Shown piece by piece: positions 45,463 to 57,500 of a stretch of 64,000 bases of DNA. The position numbers and the translations under genes are program-made. Source of the stretch: Membranipora membranacea. Its lineage: Eukaryota; Bryozoa; Gymnolaemata; Cheilostomatida; Membraniporidae. The stretch covers positions 18,664,001 to 18,728,000 of the forward strand of contig OU612075.1 in assembly GCA_914767715.1 (NCBI GenBank), given 5' to 3'. The notes under the pieces were generated by a model. It did not search any database and had not been told where the DNA came from. It worked only from the letters and a program-made list of their open reading frames with translations. Each line of letters begins with the position of its first letter. Within the stretch, counting starts at the first letter, position 1.

Positions 45463-46402
45463 CCTCTCATCACTCCCTACAAGCATATCCTCTTTGTTGT
45501 GAGAGCGCCAAAGCAACTGCCTTAGCCTATTAGTAGATACAAACCACCAGCATTTTGTGGGTCCGATGTGGTAACCCATGTCATATGTTTCGTGTATGAC
45601 GATAATCATCTTATGCAGTTGTCTCAACTGAAAATCATGTAGAAATATAAAGAACAGTAACAATCAAGATCAGATGCAGAAATCTGAGGTCCATCTGCGT
45701 AATAGTTCGGAGATTCATGCTTCTATAACCAGAACAGGAATAACTTGTGTACCAATATAGTTAAAATGATGGTTGGTAGACATTACATAACTAAGTCCAT
45801 ATTCCGCTGGTGTTGATTGTATCTGGTGATGTTTTATTTGGTCTGAGGGCAGTCTGAGTAAACAACTATTATCATATAGTCATGTAGGCTTAAACTTTTT
45901 CTGACACCTCCCCATATTAAAAACCGTTTGAAAGCTTTTAGTCTAACTTAGAGGACTGTGGCGACCTCTAAAGTAGACTGTGGCTTCATTCTAATTGATT
46001 GGAAATTGAGGGTTGAAAATCCTTTTATCGTTGGTATAATTGCTCATCTGTCAGGGATGTGAACATAAGAATTTATATACTTACCTAAGGTGTGCGCTAG
46101 AACTTTTGCAGCAGTTGTAGGAACCAATATGGCATCAGTCACATTTATCATGTTGAAGCAGCTTGTATATATCCTATTATACCATATCATGTGATGTTTT
46201 CGCTTAACACCTACAGAAAGAAAGCTAATCATGGCAAAAAGCTAGCACAGCTTACAGTGGATATCATCATAGCCCTCATGATGAGATAAACCTTCCGATC
46301 AATTCCGATGCATCAACACAGTCCTAAGCTCACTCTGTTAGTAGATGATTTCAGATGGCCCATATTATATTATGATGATATACTTACAAATTGTTATCAA
46401 GC

Positions 46403-46512
46403 TAGACCAAGTTTGGTCCATTTGCCATTCGGAGTTGCTCCCGATCCACTGGTCACGCAGCAGTGGAAGGGAGCAACTGGAATACAGGCGATCGGATCAA
46501 ATTTGGTCTAAT
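46403..46512. mobile_element. MITE with TAGACCAAGTTTGGTCC end, copy 2
   Basis: The left end TAGACCAAGTTTGGTCCATT is mirrored by ATCAAATTTGGTCTA, and GGAGTTGCTCCCGATCC by the inner GGGAGCAACTGG. Homologous to 32,410-32,576. Confidence 0.75.
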
Positions 46513-46864
46513 CGTTATCAAATGATTGTTCAATACTGCGAAAGAGATTAAATATTCAGTAACTACAGAGACTATTTTAAGTTCCAGAAGTTGAAACACC
46601 GTTTTGAATGTGGAATCTGACATTTGCTAGTCTTCAAACTTCGGGCAAAATTAAGAATTTTTAGAAATAGCCTTAGGACCCTACTTGTCCTGAGATCTTC
46701 CAACTCTTGTTCCTGTCTTTACGCAGTGTAAAAATTCTGCTATTCCAGGATCCTCAGGAAGATACACTAGGGGTAGTAGGCCCCATATTTCATTAATGGA
46801 TATGAAAACTCCTTTTGAATGAGGCACATCATTATATAAAAAACGGCAGACACAGTTTATGCTC

Positions 46865-47222
46865 GGTTCATGTTGTCCCAGATGACACTAGGATGCCATC
46901 CCAGATGCTTATCTCAGTCATATTATAACATTCATCCCAGATAGCCATCCCATATAGCCATCCCAGATAGCCATCCCAGTCAATGTGAACCAGAAAATGA
47001 CACAATCCCAGACTGTCTGGGTCCGTCTGGGATAGCATCGGGAAAGTTTGACGCTTACAAACTTTCCCGATGCTACCCCAGACAGTCTGGGATTGTGTCA
47101 TTTTCTGGTTAACATTGACTGGGATGGCTATCTGGGATGGCTATCTGGGATGAATGTTATAATGTGACTGGGATGAGCATCTGGGATGGCATCCTAGTGT
47201 CATCTGGGACAATGTGAACCAA
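46865..47222. mobile_element. Near-perfect palindromic element with ~175-base arms
   Basis: The element runs from GGTTCATGTTGTCCCAGATG to CATCTGGGACAATGTGAACC, with its centre near 47,050. Each arm carries two or more copies of ATCCCAGATAGCC. The arms are almost identical, so the insertion or its repair is recent. No protein is encoded. Confidence 0.85.
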
Positions 47223-48051
47223 GCATAAGTATCACAACTAATGGTCATGTACGATGACATTTATATCTTTATTTGTCAACATTAGAGGCTGATATGCACT
47301 AACTGGAAAAGTATGTGTACAAAAGAATCGATGATAAATGAAAAAAAAAACGCTTCCCAGAAAACAAGTATAAGCAATATAATTGGTGTATATAATAGCT
47401 GTACAAGAAAAGTTATAATTGTAAATCAACGACTGTACAATAATTTGTGTCGATACATGTACAAATACATGGTGAAACGCTCTGCAGACTATATTATATG
47501 AGTCTCCAAGTTTTACACGATGAAAAAGGAGGGTACAAAACATGTTAAAAAGAACTATGGTACAAGTCTTTGGTCAAAATCGACTCATGGTAGTAAAACG
47601 TAGGCTAGCAGATAAGTAGATTTGTGTAAAAGTTGTTACCCAGGCAACAAAAATGATATTTGCATAGTACATTTAATCAAATTTGTGCAATTAAAAAAAA
47701 CAAGTGAGCCTGAAATGTAAAGTAAAGCTCAATATGTAAGTTTATTATACTGCCGTATAATTAGTAATAATATTAATACAACTAGTGTAATATGAAGCGC
47801 ACATTATGCCAAAGAAAATAAATTATTTGAATATTTCAGTGATGGAATTCTCGGGCTTATTGGTATGTCATTATTATAAACTTGGGGAGGTTGTATAGCA
47901 ATACTACTGTGTAAAAAAAAACAAAATGATCTACAAAATATGAGAAACAATTCATTGTTACAAACTTTTAGCGCTATTATGAGCATGATGAAAAAAATGA
48001 ACAATATTTGCTTTCGAGTCAGCAAATAGCTTTTAAATTTAGAAATAAACT

Positions 48052-48572
48052 TTAGATCCTGAACTCCATGTCATTACCGCTGTTCATACTGCGCGGTGGT
48101 TGGAGATGTGGCGGTAATCCAGGATGACCTTGCCTTGACCCCTGTGTCGACCTTGACCTGCTGCCATTAGATTGGAGGGTACTGACAGACGGACTACGGG
48201 TGGCAAGTGGTGACAAAGCTGGGGTAAAGTTCGGAGAGAAAGCTAAGTTAGAGAAGCTCGACTCGTGGCTTATAGGGCTGTGAGGTAAGCTGACCATACT
48301 AGTTAACTGACTAGTTCTCGCAGAACTGAGCGCCGTCATCTCATGGCCCCGTGATTGGCTGTCAACACGAGGGGGCGTGGCTGTGATTATAGGGGGTGGT
48401 CCTCCGAGCTTCATAGGCTGAGGGCGTAAAGAAGATGTTTGTGGTATTGTCTGTATAGGTTTGCGTTTTGGTTGTATAGTTTCGTCTTTGAGACGAGCGA
48501 TTTCTGCAAATACATCGGCCAATGGCTGAAACTGTGGGCCCCAGTTCAGTAAGTAGTCCCAGTTGTAAGAAC
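48052..48572 (-). CDS. Terminal tail exon of the Dachsous-like gene
   Basis: It starts with SYNWDYLLNWGPQFQPLADV and ends with a TAA. The first part is the most conserved tail block of Dachsous proteins. The remaining 130 residues are Ser/Pro-rich. A minus-strand AATAAA near 47,741 may be the polyadenylation signal. Confidence 0.85.
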
Positions 48573-51500
48573 CTGCAAATAAAGTAAAAGTTATTACCAA
48601 TATATGTTTGAAGTTTGAAGTTCGTTTATTGCCATTTCTTGGAAATCCATACTTATTACTAGGTTAATCGTATTGAATATTATATGAGATTTTTTAATTG
48701 AGAAGGCAAAAAAATCTCAATTGAAAAATCTCCTATAATATTAAAAAAAAGTATTCTGTCTGTTTGGTATCTACCAATCAATGAACTTGGCAACATATCA
48801 AAGCCAAGATACAATGCAATCAATATTTTTGTACAGGTCAATAAGGAAATACACGCAACTTATTCATCAGTTTGGCTTGTTTTATGATTTTAAACAAATT
48901 TTAAGAGTTTCACACTTAACCAAGAAACAACTGGCGGCTTGATGTCTTTAAGCAAACTACTTTAGTGTGTGAAAGTTTAGAAATAAACTTTCCTTATTTT
49001 TATACCTTTAGCCTGGGCGTTTACCAGTCTACCTCATAAAAACCAGTGTCAAATTACCTAAAAACTGATTAATTTTTGATCAATTTTTATGAACATCATC
49101 AAATAGTTACACAATCATTTATGTCCTAAAGCTCACCTGTAAATTCCTCACTTGCATCTGTTACAGAACTTAGGCTACCAATTTGTGCGGGCGCCTCACC
49201 GAAGCCCATCTGATTGATATTATTTTCACCGGCGGAGGCCTCCTCCTGGCCACCGTCTCCTAGCTTGTTATAGATGTTAGAAATGTCCAAAGGGTCAGCT
49301 TCGCCGCCTCCTTCATCCGAGAACTGATGCATCGATTCCACCGACTGCGCTAAGCCCTTCTTTTCTCCTCCTGTAAATAAGACCAAGTCATATCACATCG
49401 TGTCCAAACTTTAGGTCTCTGTGTTACAATTAATTAAAAACTAAAATATATACCCTTAAATTGCGATAGTTTAACAATTGGAGGAACTGGACTGATACTG
49501 CTTTACGGCAAATTAGCCCCAATTGCATGGATTATGAATGAAAAAATTGGGCATTCTGTATCATTCTATCACATTTTTCATCGGTCACACGGCACTAATG
49601 TACTTGGACAATGGTGTTTAAAGCTATTGGCTTCTATTATCACAGCGTAGCTTGAAGGTAATTCATCTTTCGTTTGATCTGTTATGGACGTTAAGCTTCG
49701 CTGTGAGTTGCTCAGGCGTTGGCACTGGTTGACACAAATGATGCGATAGGCAAGCACAATAAGGGACAGGATATGAGACAACTATGTGTTAAGTTATTCT
49801 GAAAGCAGTTTTGTATCAGCCCGCGACCTCCTCAAATCTCATCTCATAACAGATATGGATCATTTTTCAAATAATGACAACCGTATCGAATTCCCTTTCT
49901 ATCCAAAACGAGCAGTGACTACAATTTCCTTAGCTTGAGTTCCTGAGATTGGTTGGTGATAGATCAAAAATGCGGGGCAATCACTGAAGGCCCTAACTAT
50001 TGTACTGGGTTTTTGAGCAGTGGCAATCCTTCACAGGTTCGGGGAGTGCAGTTAATGCCAGTAAACTGTAGGTCAATAGGTCAATAGGTCGATAGGGTAA
50101 GCGACACATAAATGTGTAGCCTAAGATTTTTTTGGTGTTGGTTTCAAAATAGAATTTCAAAGGATCTGGTATGTTTGAGGCATTTAGGCATTAATCAACA
50201 TCTGAGAACGTGATTATTCATATCGTAATACAAGACTGTTCCATTGCCAAAGTGTTCTCAATTTAAATACTTGGGGACCACTATTCATCAAGAGGGAGGA
50301 TGCCGCAAGGAAGTGGAGCTGAGGATATCGAAGGCATGAAACAAATGGAGAGAGCTCACAGGGGTATTATGTGACAAAAAGATGCCATGCAAACTGAAAG
50401 TTCTAATCTACAAAACATCAATAGGACCAACCCTTCTCTATGGCAACGAAACATGGCCAATAACGGGACATCTGTCAGATAAGATGGCCTCATGCAAAAT
50501 GCGCATGGTCCGGTACTGTCTTTGGATCAGCCTGGAGGAACATAGGAGGAACGAAGATATTTTACAAGAAGCAAAAGTGGTGCCAATTAAAGAATGATGA
50601 GAAGAAAGAGAATGCAGCGGTTTGGACATGTTCAAAGACGAGATAGTCAGGAAGACATCAGAAAAGTATGTGAGATGGAGATAGATGGCAATAGACCTAG
50701 AGGCTGCCCTAAGCAGAGATGGAGTGATACAATACATGCGGACCTCAGATGGCTGGATCTTGATAGCAGCGATGTGGAAGACCGGAGCAGATGGAGTAGT
50801 CTGGTTGAGCTTGGTATCAAGCAAAAACCCACCACCCGTACAGGACAAAGGCGGTGAAAGGTGAGAAAGGTGAGTAATACAAGACTGTACCAGCTTCAAT
50901 TTCCAATTATCTACAATTTATTTACATTCCCAGAAACACTCCAATTTACTGATGGACTGTTCATCCGAGAAATACTCCAATTTCCTGATAGACTGTTTCA
51001 TAGATAATGATACAAGTTTTCAGCTAATGCTAACGCTATTTGGAGGCCTTCCCTAGTACATCAAAGTATACACATGGATAAAAGCCTTACCTATTTTTTT
51101 AGGATCGATACCGAGCCTTGCGAGATATTCTTGATGATCCCTGGCGGAGTGCTCCGATATCGTATCTGCGTCTCTCTGGATGCCGCTGTCTGGCATCATC
51201 TTAGCCCTCTGATGTACGTGGTGGGGCACTCGGTTAATACTGGTAATCTCCTCATCACCATCATCATCAAACTCTGCAGATCCTCTACCGCTCGACGCGC
51301 ACTGAGATCTACACAATCATACAGAGAATAACATTGAGATCTACACAATCATGCAGATAAAACATTGAGATTTACAAAATCATACAAAGAAAAACATTGA
51401 GATCTTCAAAGAATTTGTGAAGTTTTATTTTACTTATTTTTGCAGACGATGTTATTGTAGGTATGTAGTAGTAGGTGGCGGTAGTGGCTTGGTAGGTAGG

Positions 51501-54500
51501 TATGTAGGAAGTGAAAACGGAATAAGCTAATCTTCTATGTCTGGTTTGTTATTGATGGCCACCGGAGATCATTGAGCAGGATGGATGGGGGTTAATCCTA
51601 CAGGATGTTATCTTAGAAATCAATTTAATTTAAGCCATTATTGCAATCATTATTAACATAATATTGTTAATTTTGGCCTTGGAAGAATCACCAGAAGTGT
51701 CGAAAAGTTGTAAACAGAGTTTCAAATATACTTTTTGAGGTTAACAAAGCTGCATAAATAACCCATATTTTGACACACTCAAGATCTCAGAAGAGATCAG
51801 TGCAAGTCTGCACTACTCATAAATCATCCCGTAAGTGCTGCTTTATGAAAATGAATAGTTGAAATTTTAAACTTTCCACAGACATTAGAATAAAAGGCTT
51901 TGATTTAGCTGAATGAACCAGTGTGTGGGGACAAAACAGGGCCTACTTGACAATATTTTGATGGCTTCGCTTGATTTTGAGTAAACATTAAGGAAGCTGG
52001 CACAAGCCAGCACCAGAAATGGTGAGAAATTCAGATCAATCATTGCCAAATCACCATCAAATGTGATCTATTGTAGTAATGTTACCAACAATCTAATCGA
52101 TAACAGCCTTCAAGAATAATTAATTTGGAGTGTGCTTTGCCAAACATTCATTAGAAGCTTAAGTTAGTAACTAAACTGCATCATCGACTAAGCGTCTACG
52201 CTAATATGGGAACACAAATCACAAGAGCAATGATTTTCCCACTCAATGTCCGGAGACCGAATTCAAGTGCTTATCGATATAACTAAGACATTATTTGTGC
52301 AACTCTCTGATTTTAGTGTGCGTCAGTTGAGTTTTATATAAAGTCTGACATCAGAGAACCAAAAAATAGATGATTTTAGTCCATTTAAAGGTTGGTTGAA
52401 GATGGTACAAATTGTTTGTAAAAATGAATTCAGAATAGCTCATTCCTATTATTTCCCAACTCTCATCTTGTTCTGAGCATTCTGTGCCGTGTGAGGGGGC
52501 AAAATGTCCTTACATCTCACCATCTATGTGGGGATAAACCCTACATTCAGATCATATAAACAGTTTATATACGTTGCGCAGAGCACGACGTTATATCTTA
52601 CCTATCAGTCATATCATGAGAAGGAGTATATTGAGGATAGGCTCCATAAGGTGGAGGAGCCATACCAGTAGGCTGATGCATGATACGTCCGTATGTGTCA
52701 GTTCTACCTAGGCTATCCATATTATCAGGCTGTGTGAGCACCGATTGTGGCTCCTTCCTAGTGCTGCGACAGTTTCTCATAGTTTTGACCACCAGAACCA
52801 CGACTAAGACGATAACCACTAAGCACACGACCACTATAATAATGATCATCACTTGCTGATTAGGTCCTGCAAGAATAAAAGAGAAAATGCATGAGTGACA
52901 AGTAATAATGAGGTTGTGTCAGGAGTTGTCCATATTTAGATTGGGCGCTGAACAGTCGACCATAAATTTGTAGTTTGTATACCGCTATGAATTAAAAAAG
53001 GAAGAGATTTTCCACTTTTTGCGATCACAGTTAAATTTCCCAAAAGACTGGATAAATTATTATCTTTTCGAGTAAACAGCAGTATAACCTAAGTTTGGTT
53101 CTTCAAAGAGCAGACGATCACCAATACAGCTAACTTATAAATCAATGCCTAATCTAGCAAGTAGCCAGAAACAGCAGCGAAAAGACACATAATGTACAAT
53201 CACAGCCGTAGAAAAATTTGGCCACAATTGAGTAGAATTGATCCTATGGAGCTGACTCTGACAAAACTGATGGAAATGGTCCATTTGTAAATGAGAAAGT
53301 TAGAGGGGAACTCTTGCTACAGCACACGTCCTGAGCCGCAATAACAGGGGACATAAAGATAGCGACATACAGCGAGTCAACTTCATCTTTGCTCTTACCT
53401 GCATACGATAAACTGGTGGTATTAACCAGACCTATCCAGAATCAAAACATTGGCATAAATATGTGCATAAGACTGATCAGTATATTTTAATATGCCTATA
53501 TATGGAAAGTACCTTTCTCTTGAAGCTATGGGCATTGTATCAGATCAGTAGGATAAAAGTGCAGACATCTACTTACACAATTAGATTAGATGTTGAACAA
53601 TTACCAACCAATCAGTTTAGATGTTGAACAACTACTAACCAATCAGATTAGATGTTAGACAAATCAAACTTACCTTTACCGGGGCTAGTGCTCGGATCTG
53701 TAGTACCTGCTACAGCAGGTATGACAATGGTGACGTCCACCTGGGAGCTTCTAGAGCCGGGGAGTCCGCTTGACGCCCTTATTGTTAGGACTTCATTACG
53801 GCTTGCTGCTCTTATACGCCTCACTATGAACTTAGAGTCATCTCCCTCGCTAAGTGATCTCTTTTTACGAGCCTCGTTGAGAGGAGCCTTTACCATAATC
53901 TCACCTTCATTCCGACTGACATCTACAAGAGACAAAAAGTATAATCACAATTCTACAGGCCCCGCAAGCTGCAGCTGTTTAACTGTTGAGATCTAACATC
54001 ACAGAATATGATTTTGGTTGATAAACGCGGCGCATTGTTGCATATACTATTCAATTCGCAACAAATTAAAAGCAAGAGTTTAAGACTGATGTATAAATAG
54101 TATCGTTAACTGCAAGCTTGTAAGGGGAGTGAGAAGGCTATCAGCCTTAAACCTTTAGGACCTGTAGTAGTCATTAAGGTGACTTACTGAAGTAATCTGA
54201 TGAAGACACCAGCTCATAGACGATCACTCCGCCATCTCCGTTATCGTTATCGTCAGCCTGCACCCTACCAACCACGTACCCGACCTTAGCCTTAGACATG
54301 TCTATGTCAAACTTGTAAGTCTGCTGAGTAAACACTGGAGAGTAGATGTCAAATCTACAAAAATAAATAAATAATGGATGGTCGATTATATAAAGAAACA
54401 CAAGGATATATACTTGTATTACTCACGGGGAATCCTGAATTAGGCATTTACTTTATTGAATATATTATTATCGTGTTTGGCACAGCACCAAATGTGCTGA

Positions 54501-57500
54501 GTCATTCACATATATTCATGTATATATACATTAAAGTATGTATTTATGGATATATATATAGAAAAGCCACTAAGTTTCATTTATGACTGATTTTATACTG
54601 CCTGTCATGCCATTCAGGCAGTTGTAGCCAAGTTTTGTTAGGAAGAAAGGAAACGGGATATCGATAGATGTAGTGCATAATGTACTTGAAAGCTGATTTC
54701 TTCAAAATATACAGCAGTCATAAATTCTTCAAACATATCATACACAAAGTCCTGCAAATATTCAAAACATTTTGTGTTTATCTTTTCTTCATCCTGATTG
54801 AAATTTGTTTTTTTTCCTTTTTTCTCAATGGCCGATTTAAAAAATATTCTCATCAAAGGAAAGTTATGCCAAAAAATAAAATAAAATCGAGTCATACCGA
54901 TTGATCTGGACTTGGACAGGGATCTGAGCTTTGTAACCTCCCGCGTCTGTAGCAGTCACATTGAAGCTCTGGCTCCTCTTTCCAGCGTAAGTAAACACTA
55001 TGGCTGTGGTGACATCTCCAGTAACAGGGTCAATATTGAACGACGTCGAGTCACCTCCGACTAGAGCGTAAGTCAACACACCATACCTGTATCGAGTAAG
55101 AATAATAATTAATGAAAGGTAAATAAATATGAAATTGTGGAATTTTCTTAGTGACTTCAAAGTATGCATCTTAGTTTCTCCCAATTATGTTACCAAATCC
55201 TGGAGCAGTACTAAACTGGCTTGGGGATGATGTAACAACACCCACTCACATAGGAAAACCGCAAATCCATTGAGAAGGAAATTTTCTTCTAATGTAAAAA
55301 CAATTGGGGATACTCTTCTCTTTATCATGAGTCGTTCCTGATTGTATGGTAATGTGCCGTTCATTATAAAAGGAGCGATAACCAGTACCTTACTCCACCT
55401 ACGGACAGTAAAATCCCACACTGATATCGAGACTACACTTTTATCATGTGTATCTCTGACAGTTAGAGTCAATTTAGTATCGGTACCGTACTTGTAACGG
55501 CCCCTAACTACTAAAATTGAACCCGGGTCGTCATACCAAACTCCTTGTGATGGTACTATTACTAAATGAATTAGTTCACTCTCTATCGATCAGAGATATA
55601 CATGCAATAGTACATCACGTGATCAGTCCTTTACTGGCTAGGTGTGAAGCATACGTTAGACTTACATGCCAGCATCGTGGTCGATAGCCTGAGCGGTGAA
55701 TACATAGGTACCATAAGCCTGCTTCTCGTTTACAGCCTCCAAATACATAAGCCTAGGGAACTTTGGTCTGTTATCATTGACATCGGAGACGTTCACTAAT
55801 AATGTAGCTATATTAGATCGGCGGGGTATACCAGTGTCCGCAGCGCGCACCTGGATTAAAAGATATATAGGTTGTCAATGTGCTGTAAAATATGAAGAGC
55901 TTTAAATTTCAACAAATAATTAGGATCTTATATTTACTCAAGGATCTCGCAATTAGTAACGCTTTTTTGGTTGATGGTTCAATAAGTATGTATGTCATAC
56001 AAGCACATCGACAGGTTATTAGTATTTCATATTTGAGAGCGGAATCACTGGCTTCAAAGCTTCAGATGAAAGTCAATTATGAGGATCACGTTTAGGGTGT
56101 CACAGAGAAAGTTTAGTGTCAAATTTCAAAGTTTAATAAATACCAGTCAATTGATTCATCGACCTAATTACATTCAAAATTAGGGAGTAATCAACATAGC
56201 AAGTTCAAAAGCTTTTCATTAGAATAGGTGTATTTTTCTCATTACTTGATCCTGTTACATTGTCACAGATTTTATTGCCAGTCATTCTATCATTGATGTA
56301 TCGGAGAATTAACATAACAATGCAATCTGATAATCCTGTTTCGAGAATTCTGCTTAGCTCGTATGTACCAAAGGTAGCCAGGTACTGGATATTACAACAA
56401 AATCCAAATACTGTCCTGGGTTTAGTAAACAAACTTATGGGAACATGCACGGAAAATTATTACATCTCAGTTGTCACAACTTAGTACCCTATACTACAGG
56501 ACTTAAATCCTATTACATTTTTTGTTTTTTTTTAATTAGAATATATTTTTTTGAGTAGAGTGAGTGAGACTGCAAACTTAAAATGTTTTTTTTACTATGA
56601 CCACACCACAACAGCTGCATAAGCATTGTAGTTATAATGTATACATAATAAATAAATAAAATACAGACCTGCATACGATGTTCCTTTTTAGAATCATAAT
56701 CCAGAGTTTTACTGTCTGATAGACTTATAATTCCTTCTTGGTTGATCTGGAAGAGACCGTCATCATTTCCTGACACTATCATATACTCGATTCTGGCGTT
56801 ATCCCCGATATCTCTGTCTGTGGCGTGTACCTGAATTATCTCAGATCCAGCTAAAATATAACAAACAGTAAAAATTAATAATAGAAACTCAGCATTAGAT
56901 AAAAATCATGCCAAGGACAGAAACCTCACTAAAATTAACAAAAGCAAAGAATAAGGTTAATGCAAAGGAGTCTGCTAATGAACAATAGTGAAAATGTCAA
57001 TCTTATAGGGATTACATATATCCAGCATAATAATTATTATTAAAGTGATATCAATAACAAACAAAATTTAAACCATTACAAAATTAGGAGTTGCCCACTC
57101 CAGTACAAATTTCTCAAGGAGAAGGCAACTTCTACTTACAGTGCAAACGACGGCCATTCTTTTCAACATTGCCAAACTGAATCAATTCAAACTTTAGATA
57201 GTCCAGCCGTCCTTTCCAGTTTTGCTTGTGATTTCCTTCGCAGTGCCTTTTAGGTCGAATGACCTGATTGGCAAACTTAATTGATATATTGACATATTTT
57301 TCAGATTAACTTACCTGTGACATTTTCCATGACGTTAGCTACAATAAGTGGTGTCTCTGAGTCAGGTGACATCATAGTGCCAACAAAAACCGGTGTCCAA
57401 TCATTGAAGTCGCTCACTGTGATGTTAACCTGAAAAATACGGATATAATACCACTTATAATAAAAGAAAGAGTGAATACAGATCACCAGACTGTTGTGTT

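Noticed and set aside
45123-45533. 136-codon plus-strand open frame
   Set aside because: It overlaps the signal-peptide exon and intron of the secreted protein gene on the other strand, which has better evidence.
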